From NCBI GenBank assembly GCA_026416715.1, contig JAOAEQ010000014.1, forward strand, positions 22,106 through 86,105: a stretch of 64,000 nucleotides of DNA, given 5' to 3'. The position numbers were made by a program, and so were the translations under genes. This DNA comes from a bacterium (GTDB taxonomy: Bacteria > UBP4 > UBA4092 > JAOAEQ01). Below the pieces are notes generated by a model, which saw nothing but the letters and a program-made list of their open reading frames with translations, was not told where the DNA came from and did not search any database. Every line of letters begins with the position of its first letter. The stretch's first letter is position 1. Positions 33,288 through 41,790 of this stretch are shown one piece after another.

Positions 33288-34205
33288 ATGGAAAACATCT
33301 ATGATGTAATTATCGTCGGTGGTGGTCCTGCCGGATTAACCGCTGGACTCTATGCATCTCGGTCGAAATTAAAAACTTTACTCCTAGAGCGATTCCTCCC
33401 CGGCGGTCAAGCGGCATTAACTGATTTTATTGAAAATTATCCCGGATTCCCTGATGGGATTAATGGCGTCGAGTTGATGCAGAAAATGGAAGCACAAGCG
33501 GTTCGGTTTGGCTTGCAAATTAATACTGATGAGGTAACGAAAGTAGGGTTGGCTCCGGATAATCTTAAACTAGTATCAGCCAATGATACTGAGTATCGCG
33601 CGAAATCCGTGATTATCGCTACCGGAGCCGAACCGAAAAAACTCGGAATTCCGGGAGAACTCGAATTCCGTGGAAAAGGGATTTCGTATTGTGCGACTTG
33701 TGATGGTCCATTATTTAAAGGGAAAGATTTAGCGGTTATCGGCGGGGGTGATTCCGCAGTTGAAGAAGGTATCTATCTAACTCGATTTGCTAAATCGGTT
33801 ACGCTGATTCATCGGCGAGACCAGCTTCGAGCAACGAAAATTATTCAGGAACGAGCGTTTGCGACACCGAATTTGCGGTTTATCTGGAATTCAGTTCCGG
33901 TAGAATTCATCGGAACAACTGCGGTTGAAGGAGTTAAAATTAAAAATGTTAAATCAAACGAAGTTTCTATAATTCCGGTATCCGGGGTATTCATCTATAT
34001 TGGGTTAGTTCCCCGCAGTGAAATGGTAAAAGACTTGGTTGCGTTAGATGAATCGGGAAGTATTATCACCGATACGACCATGGCAACTTCGGTTCCAGGA
34101 ATTTTTGCGGCTGGTGATGTGCGTAAAACTATCCTTCGTCAAGTAGCGGTTGCTGTCGGGGATGGAGCGACTGCTGCTTATTCCGCAGAAAAATATATTC
34201 AATAA
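33288..34205 (+). CDS. trxB: Thioredoxin reductase
   Basis: 305 residues, normal length. GGGPAGLTAGLYASR binds FAD, CATCDG holds the redox-active Cys135 and Cys138, GGGDSAVEEG is the NADPH site, and GIFAAGDVR closes the FAD domain. It reduces thioredoxin with NADPH in the cytoplasm. No thioredoxin gene is adjacent. Transcribed from its own promoter, divergent from a periplasmic isomerase gene. Confidence 0.95.
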   Translation: MENIYDVIIVGGGPAGLTAGLYASRSKLKTLLLERFLPGGQAALTDFIENYPGFPDGINGVELMQKMEAQAVRFGLQINTDEVTKVGLAPDNLKLVSANDTEYRAKSVIIATGAEPKKLGIPGELEFRGKGISYCATCDGPLFKGKDLAVIGGGDSAVEEGIYLTRFAKSVTLIHRRDQLRATKIIQERAFATPNLRFIWNSVPVEFIGTTAVEGVKIKNVKSNEVSIIPVSGVFIYIGLVPRSEMVKDLVALDESGSIITDTTMATSVPGIFAAGDVRKTILRQVAVAVGDGATAAYSAEKYIQ

Positions 34206-34257
34206 AAGCAATTCCGAAATCCGAATATCGAACCAAAATTGATGTATTTTGTGAAGT

Positions 34258-35742
34258 ATGAGGTTAACTTCAAAAGTAGGTTTACGGAATCTTATTATTA
34301 TTCTCCTGCTTGGTGCTGGGCTCCGATTATATCATCTCGGGTATGAAGATTTATGGGTTGATGAAATTTATACAATTCAAACCGCATCGCTTCCGTGGTC
34401 TGCTAGTTCACTGTCAAACTTACATCCACGCGATTTTCTCCATTTCGTATTCGATTTCGTGATCATGCGTTTCTGGTTGAAACTTGGAACCGACCCAGGT
34501 ACCGTTCGATTACTTTCCGCATTAGCGGGTATCGCCACGATCGGATTATTATTTGTTATCGGGAGAAAATTGTTTAACGACACCATTGGGCTACTCAGCG
34601 CTTTATTTCTCGCATTATCCTCATATCATATCTATTATTCACAGGAAGCTTGCGCTTATGCTCTGCAGGTTTTTCTTATTCTCGCAATGGTTTATTACTT
34701 CATTCGTGGATTCGAAGAAAATAAAGTCTATCTATGGATTATATTTACTATCCTAACAGTTTTAGGAATTGCAGTTCGTGAGTTTACAATGTTAACCTGG
34801 GTCGCACTAATGGGTTATGCTGGTATCTCAATTTTTTTTTGGCAGCGGAAACCGAACCGTATAGAGCTTTGGTTCGGTTCACAGCTATTGATTATTCTTT
34901 TTTGCAGCTTCGGACTATGTCTCTTTCTGAATCAAGCGGGTGCAGTGTTTTATGGCGAATGGATATCAAAACCTACATTCGAAGATATTGGAGAAACTTT
35001 TAACTACTTCAGTCTCGGCTGGCTGCAATGGGACATGCCAAATCTGGTGAGGAAAACCATTGTTCCAATATTCATTTTTCTATTCTTATATTCTCGATTC
35101 AACTTCAACAACTCTGAACCTAAAAAACTTCCTCTCGACCATAACCCTGGTTTAATGTTATGCTGGTACTTATTTATTATCCCACTTATCCTATTTTATC
35201 TGGTTTCTTTCAAAAAACCGATTTTTATACCGTATCGGTATGTAATCATTATTCTTCCTTTTTTCTATCTATTAATTGCATATAGCCTATCGAAAATACC
35301 TAAAAAGTTTATTCGGTATTCGCTACTAGCTATTGTAGTTTTCGGAATGATATTTGGTACAATAGCTTATCATCAGGCAACGAAGAAAATCCCGTGGAGT
35401 AAAATCTCTGCCGAAATTGACCGGAACGCGCTCCCGACTGATATCGTCCTAATTTATGAAGAATATTGGAAACATGGGTTACTTTATTATCAGCGATCGT
35501 CTATTCCAGTTTATCCGATTTATTTATGGAAAAATTTATCTGAACATTTCCAGGACTTAACAAAAGGGCATTCTCGCATCTGGTTGATTACAGTAGCATT
35601 CGGTGAGAAAGAAACGGTTGATGAAATCTATACCGAACTGAATACATTATACTCAAATCAACTACCGATACTATCTCTGCGAGTTAAACAGCCAGGCGGC
35701 GCTACCGTTAAACTAACGCAATTTTCAAATGATATTAAGTAG
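34258..35742 (+). CDS. GT-C membrane glycosyltransferase (ArnT/GT39/GT83-like)
   Basis: 494 residues with about ten to eleven hydrophobic helices. The first periplasmic loop contains DLWVDEIYT, the acidic pair expected of GT-C enzymes, and YYSQEACAYAL is a typical second motif of this superfamily. The C-terminal about 110 residues are a soluble periplasmic domain. Enzymes of this type move a sugar from a polyprenyl-phosphate donor to lipid, glycan or protein on the outer face of the inner membrane. Donor and acceptor are unknown. It is 52 bases after trxB and ends at a hairpin terminator. Confidence 0.8.
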   Translation: MRLTSKVGLRNLIIILLLGAGLRLYHLGYEDLWVDEIYTIQTASLPWSASSLSNLHPRDFLHFVFDFVIMRFWLKLGTDPGTVRLLSALAGIATIGLLFVIGRKLFNDTIGLLSALFLALSSYHIYYSQEACAYALQVFLILAMVYYFIRGFEENKVYLWIIFTILTVLGIAVREFTMLTWVALMGYAGISIFFWQRKPNRIELWFGSQLLIILFCSFGLCLFLNQAGAVFYGEWISKPTFEDIGETFNYFSLGWLQWDMPNLVRKTIVPIFIFLFLYSRFNFNNSEPKKLPLDHNPGLMLCWYLFIIPLILFYLVSFKKPIFIPYRYVIIILPFFYLLIAYSLSKIPKKFIRYSLLAIVVFGMIFGTIAYHQATKKIPWSKISAEIDRNALPTDIVLIYEEYWKHGLLYYQRSSIPVYPIYLWKNLSEHFQDLTKGHSRIWLITVAFGEKETVDEIYTELNTLYSNQLPILSLRVKQPGGATVKLTQFSNDIK

Positions 35743-35770
35743 TTTGCTGTTTGTTTGGGAAAGCTGGTTT

Positions 35771-35802
35771 AAACAAACTCCGAAGTTCGGATTTTGTTTT
35801 TT
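35771..35802 (+). terminator. Terminator after the GT-C gene
   Basis: AAACAAACTCCGA pairs with TCGGATTTTGTTT (one mismatch), three-base AGT loop, ending in a run of six T residues. The stem sequence resembles the terminator at 22004-22038. Confidence 0.7.
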
Positions 35803-35914
35803 CCGCAATATCGCTGCTGTGATTACCTCTTGCTTAAGCGCGATGTAAACCGCTGTTTTTCATTCAAACATCGCCGTGCTGTCGTTATCTCTAATGACTT
35901 CAAATCGTTCTGCT

Positions 35915-37336
35915 TCAGGTTTTCTGCACGCTAAACAACAAATAAAGTAATATGGCTACTTGGGGAACGATATGAATTAATATTCGGTCTAATGAGTGCG
36001 CAGGATGATACGTTACAAACGCAATACTGATAGTGTATATTCCGATAATCATTAACAGATATAACACCAGATATATCAACGTTGCGTTAATGTAGATTTT
36101 TTTGATATCCTTTTGTGAAAAGCAATATACCATTAACAAAATGATAAACGCTACCCAAAAGATATTCCAATTCTTCCAATTAAGCATTTCCTGACTTAAT
36201 AACATAAGTAAAGTTGGTATTCGGGATAAACGAAGATATATTTCCGGATGTATTAGCCGATTCCACGTAATCAAATCATTCTGGATGTTGTGTTCTATCT
36301 TAAAGAGAAACCAAGGCAAATAGATAACAAGTGCAGGAACGAAATATGCCAAGAGAATTATTTTGATTCTACTTAGAAGATTACTTTCACCTATTCCCTT
36401 CTTTTTACCGCTAAGATAAACGCAAATAATACCAGTAATAAGAAATAGCGCTACTCCTTCATTTTTAGTCCACATCGCTAACCCGGCAAAAATCGCTGCA
36501 TAAATCAACCATCCCATTTTTTCGGTTTGAAACCACCAATATACAAGAATAAAACTTGCAAAACCATAATATGCTAATGGTAAATCCGCTAAACCCAACG
36601 TACCGTGAATTACCATTTGGGGTATTGTAGCTAGAATAACCGTAAATAATAGTGGATAGTTCAAATTAAACTTTTCTTCTTTGCTAACAAAATAATAGCA
36701 GAGAATTAATATTAAAAGATAATATAAAGGCGATAAAATTTTGACGAGCGATTCGTTCCATTCGTTTATCCATAATGCAAGCCAGGTTTCACTAAGTGGA
36801 ATCAATAAGGGATAATCTGGATGCCCAAATTCTCGAGCAGTAAGCTGAAAATAAGATTTGGGAATAGTTTGTTCAGTATAAAATATCCTGCCTTTTAATC
36901 CCCAAATCGCCCAACTATCCCAATGGATAAACGGTGTAATAACCGTTTCACTAAAAACATAGATGATTTGAACAGCTAATAGGATAATGAGAATCCATGG
37001 AATCAAATTCTTTCTTTCGGTATGGAAAGCGCGAGGAATAAATTCTCGGATTTCAGAACTACATAGTTTATTATAGTTTCGATTCATTATCCCCAGGATA
37101 ACGGCAAAAACGACTACCGAGATTGTTAACAGCGATAAATGCCAACGGCGAACGATTAACGTGAAGAGAAACATTATCCAACTAACCAATCCAAACCCTA
37201 ATCCAAATCCGAACCCGAATTTTAATAATTTTGGAATCGCAATGTTCGTTTTTCGTTCTAGTAACACCACTAATTGCCAGCCTAAAAATAATGGGAGTAT
37301 TAAACTTATTGTCAACATTATTGCCGTGAAGATCAT
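35915..37336 (-). CDS. Polytopic membrane protein, probable GT-C glycosyltransferase
   Basis: 473 residues with about twelve hydrophobic segments. A loop near residue 135 reads HWDSWAIWGLKGRIFY, an Asp-containing motif typical of a group of uncharacterised GT-C proteins, and HPDYPLLIPL follows. A glycine/phenylalanine-rich helix (FGFGFGLGFGL, about residues 40-50) is notable. It is preceded 67 bases upstream by a single-pass membrane protein on the same strand and converges with another GT-C gene, so this area may decorate a surface glycan or lipid. Specificity unknown. Confidence 0.68.
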   Translation of the reverse strand: MIFTAIMLTISLILPLFLGWQLVVLLERKTNIAIPKLLKFGFGFGLGFGLVSWIMFLFTLIVRRWHLSLLTISVVVFAVILGIMNRNYNKLCSSEIREFIPRAFHTERKNLIPWILIILLAVQIIYVFSETVITPFIHWDSWAIWGLKGRIFYTEQTIPKSYFQLTAREFGHPDYPLLIPLSETWLALWINEWNESLVKILSPLYYLLILILCYYFVSKEEKFNLNYPLLFTVILATIPQMVIHGTLGLADLPLAYYGFASFILVYWWFQTEKMGWLIYAAIFAGLAMWTKNEGVALFLITGIICVYLSGKKKGIGESNLLSRIKIILLAYFVPALVIYLPWFLFKIEHNIQNDLITWNRLIHPEIYLRLSRIPTLLMLLSQEMLNWKNWNIFWVAFIILLMVYCFSQKDIKKIYINATLIYLVLYLLMIIGIYTISIAFVTYHPAHSLDRILIHIVPQVAILLYLLFSVQKT

Positions 37337-37403
37337 TTTGGCTCACCATTTGACTATTCAACCGTAAACATTATCCCTGCTATTTTAGTGTGTTGCAGGC
37401 GTG

Positions 37404-38297
37404 TTATTCTTTATTAGGTATAAGAATAAAAGCATTCTTATTATAACTAGTTAATCTTGAATACCCAGTATAACCTTTAAAAACCTGATAACATAGGGTA
37501 TATGGCTGCGGTTTCCCAAATCGAACTGCGACTTCTGCTGGGTTTCTGACCTTAGAATTTGCAAACATACGAATTTTTCCCTTGTTTGTGGTTAATATAT
37601 TGATTACAAAGGTATATTGAGTATTTGGTTTAACTTCAAGGTAGGGGTCTAAGACAAATGGGGTTCGAGGAGTACTTTGAGTATGTAAATTATTTTTAAG
37701 AATTGTTCGCAATAGGGTATCATTATGATAAATATCAAGCTTAATCCGGTCGTTATTCGTCCATGCATCATTGTCGATAAACAGGTTGATTTGCGATACC
37801 GAGTTTGTTTTCGACCCGGAAATCCACGATTGCCTGATAGTCTCCTCGGCATAGACATAGATAACTCTATCCGGATTTTTTATCGAAAAGTCTATCGGGT
37901 GAAACGCATATTCCCTTTTTGCAGCATTAGCACCCTCCGCGTGATAGACAATAAGATAATCCGGTTCTGGCGATAATTTCCTTGGATAAAGCAGATAATA
38001 ACCCAATCGTAATTGGTCTAGAGATCGATAGGTTTCCCAATTGATACTTTTATTCTCCGGAATAATCTGTTCACAAAATGCTACAAAATCCGGTAACTCT
38101 GTCCCCAATACTTTTCTTGATTTATCGGAGGAAGTTAATCCGGCATACGCATGAATATGCGAAATATAGGATTGATACTGATGATGAAAACTGTGCAATA
38201 ATCCTAGCAACCACGTGATGACCAAAATCCAACATAACTCTCTTTTGATTGTAGGTATACTCTTGGTTATTACCGTCAATTTATTTGATATAAACAT
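37404..38297 (-). CDS. Single-pass membrane protein of unknown function
   Basis: 297 residues with one transmembrane helix at about 22-40 after a basic N-terminus, so the rest is probably periplasmic. Residues 60-150 contain DFVAFCEQIIPENKSINWETYRSLDQ, a pattern like the soluble tails seen next to GT-C proteins. Residues 150-270 look like a beta-rich domain. No catalytic motif is recognised. Likely co-transcribed with the membrane transferase that follows. Confidence 0.65.
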   Translation of the reverse strand: MFISNKLTVITKSIPTIKRELCWILVITWLLGLLHSFHHQYQSYISHIHAYAGLTSSDKSRKVLGTELPDFVAFCEQIIPENKSINWETYRSLDQLRLGYYLLYPRKLSPEPDYLIVYHAEGANAAKREYAFHPIDFSIKNPDRVIYVYAEETIRQSWISGSKTNSVSQINLFIDNDAWTNNDRIKLDIYHNDTLLRTILKNNLHTQSTPRTPFVLDPYLEVKPNTQYTFVINILTTNKGKIRMFANSKVRNPAEVAVRFGKPQPYTLCYQVFKGYTGYSRLTSYNKNAFILIPNKE

Positions 38298-38444
38298 TTT
38301 TTTGCATGGTTTTTTTGTACCATAATTAATTTCTATGAATAAATTATATGCTATTTAAAGGCGGTTATCAAATGATTACATTGATGGTGTATTTTTGGAT
38401 TTGCATAGAAAAATTAGGTGAGAAGAAACGAAGACGAATACTGC

Positions 38445-38918
38445 TTAAAAGTATTTCATACTTTGTTTTTTGAACTCGCGCATGCTATAGAGAAGCTGAT
38501 AGTCGGTTATTCCGGTTTGTTGCGATATCCGGCGGACAACCCGCTCGCAATCTTTTTTCGTTTGCCCATGAACCATGGTATAAAGGTTATATTGCCAGTG
38601 CGGGTAGGTTACTCGTTCATAGCAATGACTTACTTCCGGGAATGATGCCATTATTTTACCGACCTGATTGACACGGCTTTTCGGAACCTTCCAGATAACC
38701 ATCGCATTCGCTTTAAATCCGATTTTACGATGATATACTATCGCACCAAACCGGCGAATTATCCCTTGTTTCAACCAGGTTCTGATTTTATTAATCACCC
38801 AACGCTCGCTCACTCCTAGCTGAACCGCAATATCCTGAAACGGCGTTAATGAATTCGGAATATCCTGCTGAAGGATAGCGATGAGTTTCTTTTCGATAGA
38901 AGTAAATTTTTTCGGCAT
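38445..38918 (-). CDS. ahbB: Siroheme decarboxylase subunit (AhbA/AhbB family, Lrp-like)
   Basis: About 157 residues from the ATG at 38918; a GTG at 38933 adds five. An N-terminal winged helix (LGVSERWVINKIRTW) is followed by an AsnC-like alpha-beta domain with RRFGAIVYHRKIGFKANAMVIWKVP and SFPEVSHCYERVTYP, then YNLYTMVHG, strings diagnostic of AhbB/NirD-type proteins. These decarboxylate siroheme to didecarboxysiroheme in the alternative heme pathway of anaerobes and archaea. Normally AhbA and AhbB act together; only one is here. It follows a six-heme cytochrome gene, consistent with heme supply. AhbA versus AhbB is a judgement. Confidence 0.8.
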   Translation of the reverse strand: MPKKFTSIEKKLIAILQQDIPNSLTPFQDIAVQLGVSERWVINKIRTWLKQGIIRRFGAIVYHRKIGFKANAMVIWKVPKSRVNQVGKIMASFPEVSHCYERVTYPHWQYNLYTMVHGQTKKDCERVVRRISQQTGITDYQLLYSMREFKKQSMKYF

Positions 38919-39103
38919 AACAATTCTGGTCACATATAAGTTGTTCGGGGCTTTGGTTCTTCCGTTCTTTCCTTAGATTGCTTTCGATAATGCCGGTTAT
39001 TTTATTCCACGGTATAGTTCGTCGACGAAGTCTGCTGCCCGCATCGCTTGCGGGAATCAGATTTATAGGATATCAGATAATTCGACCAATTCGAGTTTGC
39101 CTT

Positions 39104-39613
39104 TCAGCGACGCCGGTTTTTCTTATCCCATCCAGGATGACAATCAGAACATTTCGGTGTTTCTTTTCCTTTCTGATGGCAGGCGATACAACATTCCATA
39201 TTCGGAATGTGTGTTCTAGGTATTTTTTTACTCTGACTAATGTTCGGATGACATTGCTCGCAGGAAAGCTGATATTTTTGCGTATGGGTTTTATGCGAAA
39301 AAACAACGTTACGGTATATCTGCGGGATAACCGGGTTAACCTGGGGTCTCAGATGGGTATGACAGAGTAAACATTTCTCTGACGGTTTGGCAGTATTGAT
39401 CGAATGACAATTCGCGCAAATCGCCATTGTCGGGCGACCAGCTTTCGCTTCGGTAAACGTTTCCGGATGGCAAAATTCACAGGGTAAACCGCGGTCTCGA
39501 TGTAATTGATGATTAAACTTTATATCGTTTACTAACTCCTTACACCCGCTTGCAACCAACAGCCAGCATGGTATGAACAATACCCAATATACATACCTAT
39601 TCCTGTTTTTCAT
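39104..39613 (-). CDS. Hexaheme cytochrome c lipoprotein (class III / cytochrome c3-like)
   Basis: 169 residues. The signal ends in LLVASGC, a good lipobox, so the protein is a lipid-anchored periplasmic or surface cytochrome. Six CxxCH heme sites are visible: CEFCH, CANCH, CLLCH, CEQCH, CIACH and CSDCH. Extra histidines (FNHQLHRD, FSHKTH, RTHIPN) can act as distal ligands, as in c3 and c7 families. Role: electron transfer in anaerobic respiration. The downstream gene encodes a siroheme decarboxylase, 185 bases away. Confidence 0.88.
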   Translation of the reverse strand: MKNRNRYVYWVLFIPCWLLVASGCKELVNDIKFNHQLHRDRGLPCEFCHPETFTEAKAGRPTMAICANCHSINTAKPSEKCLLCHTHLRPQVNPVIPQIYRNVVFSHKTHTQKYQLSCEQCHPNISQSKKIPRTHIPNMECCIACHQKGKETPKCSDCHPGWDKKNRRR

Positions 39614-39661
39614 ACGGTAAGACCGGATACTCTGTTATTTTTCCGGACTGCGCTTTCTTTA

Positions 39662-39702
39662 GAGATAGATGAGAATTGAACAGTTCAATTCTCATCCATC
39701 TC
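39662..39702 (-). terminator. Nineteen-pair hairpin after the small basic ORF
   Basis: Bases 39662-39680 and 39684-39702 are inverted repeats with a single difference that becomes a G-U pair on the minus strand, so the stem is complete only in minus-strand RNA. It lies 49 bases past the stop of the small ORF and before the cytochrome gene. There is no good U-tract, so termination or mRNA-end protection are both possible. Confidence 0.5.
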
Positions 39703-39750
39703 CGTTAATACCTCACCAACAATCAACTTACACCGACATGTCTTTTAGTA

Positions 39751-39843
39751 TTATTTTTTATGTCCGTGACCGGCAGGAGCGCGACGTTTTGAAGCGCGTT
39801 TACATTTCCAGCGGAGTTTCCGTCTTTTTTTTCCGCGATTCAT
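39751..39843 (-). CDS. Ultrabasic 30-residue protein, possible small ribosomal protein
   Basis: ATG at 39843 opens a 30-codon frame: MNRGKKRRKLRWKCKRASK, then RRAPAGHGHKK. Eight Lys, seven Arg and two His out of 30 residues and a good CGAGGA nine bases upstream argue that it is a real gene. The composition and length resemble accessory small ribosomal proteins (bL37, bS22 or Thx types), though I cannot match it to one. Its ribosome site lies in a predicted stem. It sits alone between mlaF and the cytochrome gene, followed by a long hairpin. Confidence 0.55.
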   Translation of the reverse strand: MNRGKKRRKLRWKCKRASKRRAPAGHGHKK

Positions 39844-39849
39844 ATACTT

Positions 39850-39925
39850 CAGTCCTCGGTTAACTGTCTGAAATCCTAAGAAAACAATTTTCTTTTTAGG
39901 ATATACAATTTTAGACTAAGGACTG
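39850..39925 (-). promoter_or_regulatory. Structured leader of the small basic ORF
   Basis: In minus-strand RNA, CAGTCCT (39919-39925) pairs with AGGACTG (39850-39856). The latter overlaps the GAGGA ribosome site (39853-39857). Within this outer stem is a second hairpin whose base is ATCCTAA/TTAGGAT (39896-39902 / 39873-39879). A purine-rich AAGGAAGGAGGAAAAT lies just upstream with no start codon. The layout would mask the ribosome site. Confidence 0.5.
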
Positions 39926-39996
39926 TTATTTTCCTCCTTCCTTTTTTAATCTTTTCTCACATCAAAATCCTCATAACTTAGAAGATAAAAAGTATT

Positions 39997-40746
39997 TTAT
40001 CCGTTTTCAGTAATCGGACCTATCGCTTCACCAAAAACAAATTGTTTAACGATGGGATCTTTCGGATTTTCAAATTCTTTAACTGGCCCAATCGCTATAA
40101 TTTTCCCACGATATAGCATTGCGATTCTATCCGCAATCTTAAATGCGCTTTTCATATCATGCGTGACAACAACAGAAGTTACTTTCAATCGTTCGTTCAA
40201 TTCGATAATTAAATCGTTAATCATATCCGCATGAATCGGGTCAAGTCCGGTAGTTGGTTCATCGTATAGGATGATTTTCGGGTCGCGAGCTAACGCGCGC
40301 GCGAGTCCGACTCGTTTTTTCATCCCGCCACTCAATTCGCTTGGCATCATGGTTTCAATTCCGGATAAATGAACAAGTGCTAATTTTTCTTTGACAATCT
40401 GGCTGATTTCCTCTTCTGATAAATTAGTATGCTCATAGAGCGCAAATCCAACATTTTCTTTAACATTGAGCGAATCGAATAATGCCGCGTATTGAAAGAG
40501 CATCCCAAATTTCGATCGCACCCGATTTAATTCCGTTGTTGACATATTGGTTATATTTTCATTTTCAATCAGCACTTCACCGGAATCAGGTTTCATTAAT
40601 CCAATCATATGCTTCAAGAGAACACTTTTCCCTTCACCGCTGCCGCCAATAATTACCATGGTTTCTTGCGGCGCAATTTCCAAATCTATCCCGCGAAGCA
40701 CCTCTTTATTCCCTAACCGTTTATAGACATTTTTTAGTTTAATCAT
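39997..40746 (-). CDS. mlaF: Mla-type lipid transport ABC ATPase
   Basis: 249 residues. Walker A is GGSGEGKS, signature motif LSGGMKKRVGLARAL, Walker B ILYDEPTTGLDP, and the H-loop VVTHDM; the GMLFQYAALFDSL segment is typical of MlaF/Mkl. It powers phospholipid transport between inner and outer membranes with the permease MlaE. The permease gene lies 38 bases upstream. The usual MCE-domain substrate-binding gene (mlaD) does not follow; instead the small basic ORF is next. Confidence 0.92.
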   Translation of the reverse strand: MIKLKNVYKRLGNKEVLRGIDLEIAPQETMVIIGGSGEGKSVLLKHMIGLMKPDSGEVLIENENITNMSTTELNRVRSKFGMLFQYAALFDSLNVKENVGFALYEHTNLSEEEISQIVKEKLALVHLSGIETMMPSELSGGMKKRVGLARALARDPKIILYDEPTTGLDPIHADMINDLIIELNERLKVTSVVVTHDMKSAFKIADRIAMLYRGKIIAIGPVKEFENPKDPIVKQFVFGEAIGPITENG

Positions 40747-40784
40747 GTTAGTGTGGAATCACGCTTCCTATCATCTATGCAACC

Positions 40785-41582
40785 TTATTTCCACAGCGCT
40801 AAAATCCAAGTGGTTAAAAAATAATCGGATATTATGATTAAAATAATCGAACTAACTACGGCATTGCGGGTCGCCCGACCAACGCCTTCTGCACCGCCGC
40901 TCGTTTTGAATCCTTGATAACATCCGATAATCGCCACAATCCCAGCAAAAACCACGGTTTTAATCAACCCACTATATACATCGCGAAGCACTAGAAAATC
41001 CCGCGTGTTATTCAGATATAATTGCGGTGATATCCCGAGATTCGTTACCCCGACTAATAATCCGCCAAGAATTCCGATACTTAACGCTAAGATAGTTAAT
41101 AATGGGACAGCAGCGATTGCGGCAACAAATCGTGGCACGACGAGATATTGCACTGGATCAGTGGCTAAGGTTTCAAGCGCATCAATCTGTTCGGTAACTT
41201 TCATCGTTCCTATTTCAGCGGCAATTGAAGCGCCAACCCGAGCAGCTATCGAAAAAGCAGTGAAGACTGGCGCGATTTCGCGCGCTAACGCTATTGCCGC
41301 AATTCCTCCAGCATATAGGGTCGCACCAAATTTAGCTAATTGATACCCGGTTTGAAGCACCATTATCATCCCGATAAATACTGCGGTTAATAATACTATC
41401 GGTATAGATTCATACCCGATATAAAGCATCTGCCGAATAATATTATTCCATCGAAGTCGCGATTTATATATCCAAGAGATGGTCGAAAAAAATAAGAGCA
41501 TCATCTCGCCAATTTGGCGAATCATTTTCATTTGTTTCTGACCGAGCGCTGATAGATATGAAAAAAGTTTTATGTTATTCAT
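40785..41582 (-). CDS. mlaE: Mla-type ABC transporter permease
   Basis: 265 residues with five to six hydrophobic helices of the MlaE/YrbE family. Diagnostic strings are ALAREIAPVFTAFSIAARVGASIAAEIGTMKVTEQIDAL and LPRFVAA-like VVPRFVAAIAAVP. The AEIGTM-TEQIDAL region contacts the ATPase. Co-transcribed with mlaF. It follows dnaB after a 208-base gap with no recognised promoter. Confidence 0.93.
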   Translation of the reverse strand: MNNIKLFSYLSALGQKQMKMIRQIGEMMLLFFSTISWIYKSRLRWNNIIRQMLYIGYESIPIVLLTAVFIGMIMVLQTGYQLAKFGATLYAGGIAAIALAREIAPVFTAFSIAARVGASIAAEIGTMKVTEQIDALETLATDPVQYLVVPRFVAAIAAVPLLTILALSIGILGGLLVGVTNLGISPQLYLNNTRDFLVLRDVYSGLIKTVVFAGIVAIIGCYQGFKTSGGAEGVGRATRNAVVSSIILIIISDYFLTTWILALWK

Positions 41583-41790
41583 CCTGAAAAGTTATGGTTA
41601 GGGTTACGGCTTAAAAGTATCGATGTATCAGGTTATGGTCGTTATGGTCACGGATTAAAATCCAAACCTAAACTTTTCTAAACGATACTATCACCTTAAT
41701 CCTAACTCTAACTCTAACATTCAGTTACTTAGTTATTCCGTTTTGGGTGGGTTTGTATGGAATTGTTTATACGTTATGCATGGAACTGCC

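Noticed and set aside
37190-37225. Simple repeat AATCCAAACCC/AATCCGAACCC
   Set aside because: It encodes the FGFGFGLGFGL helix of the membrane transferase; not a non-coding repeat.
41583-41790. Repeated GGTTATGG/CTAACTCTAAC words after dnaB
   Set aside because: Low-complexity telomere-like words without regular period or symmetry.
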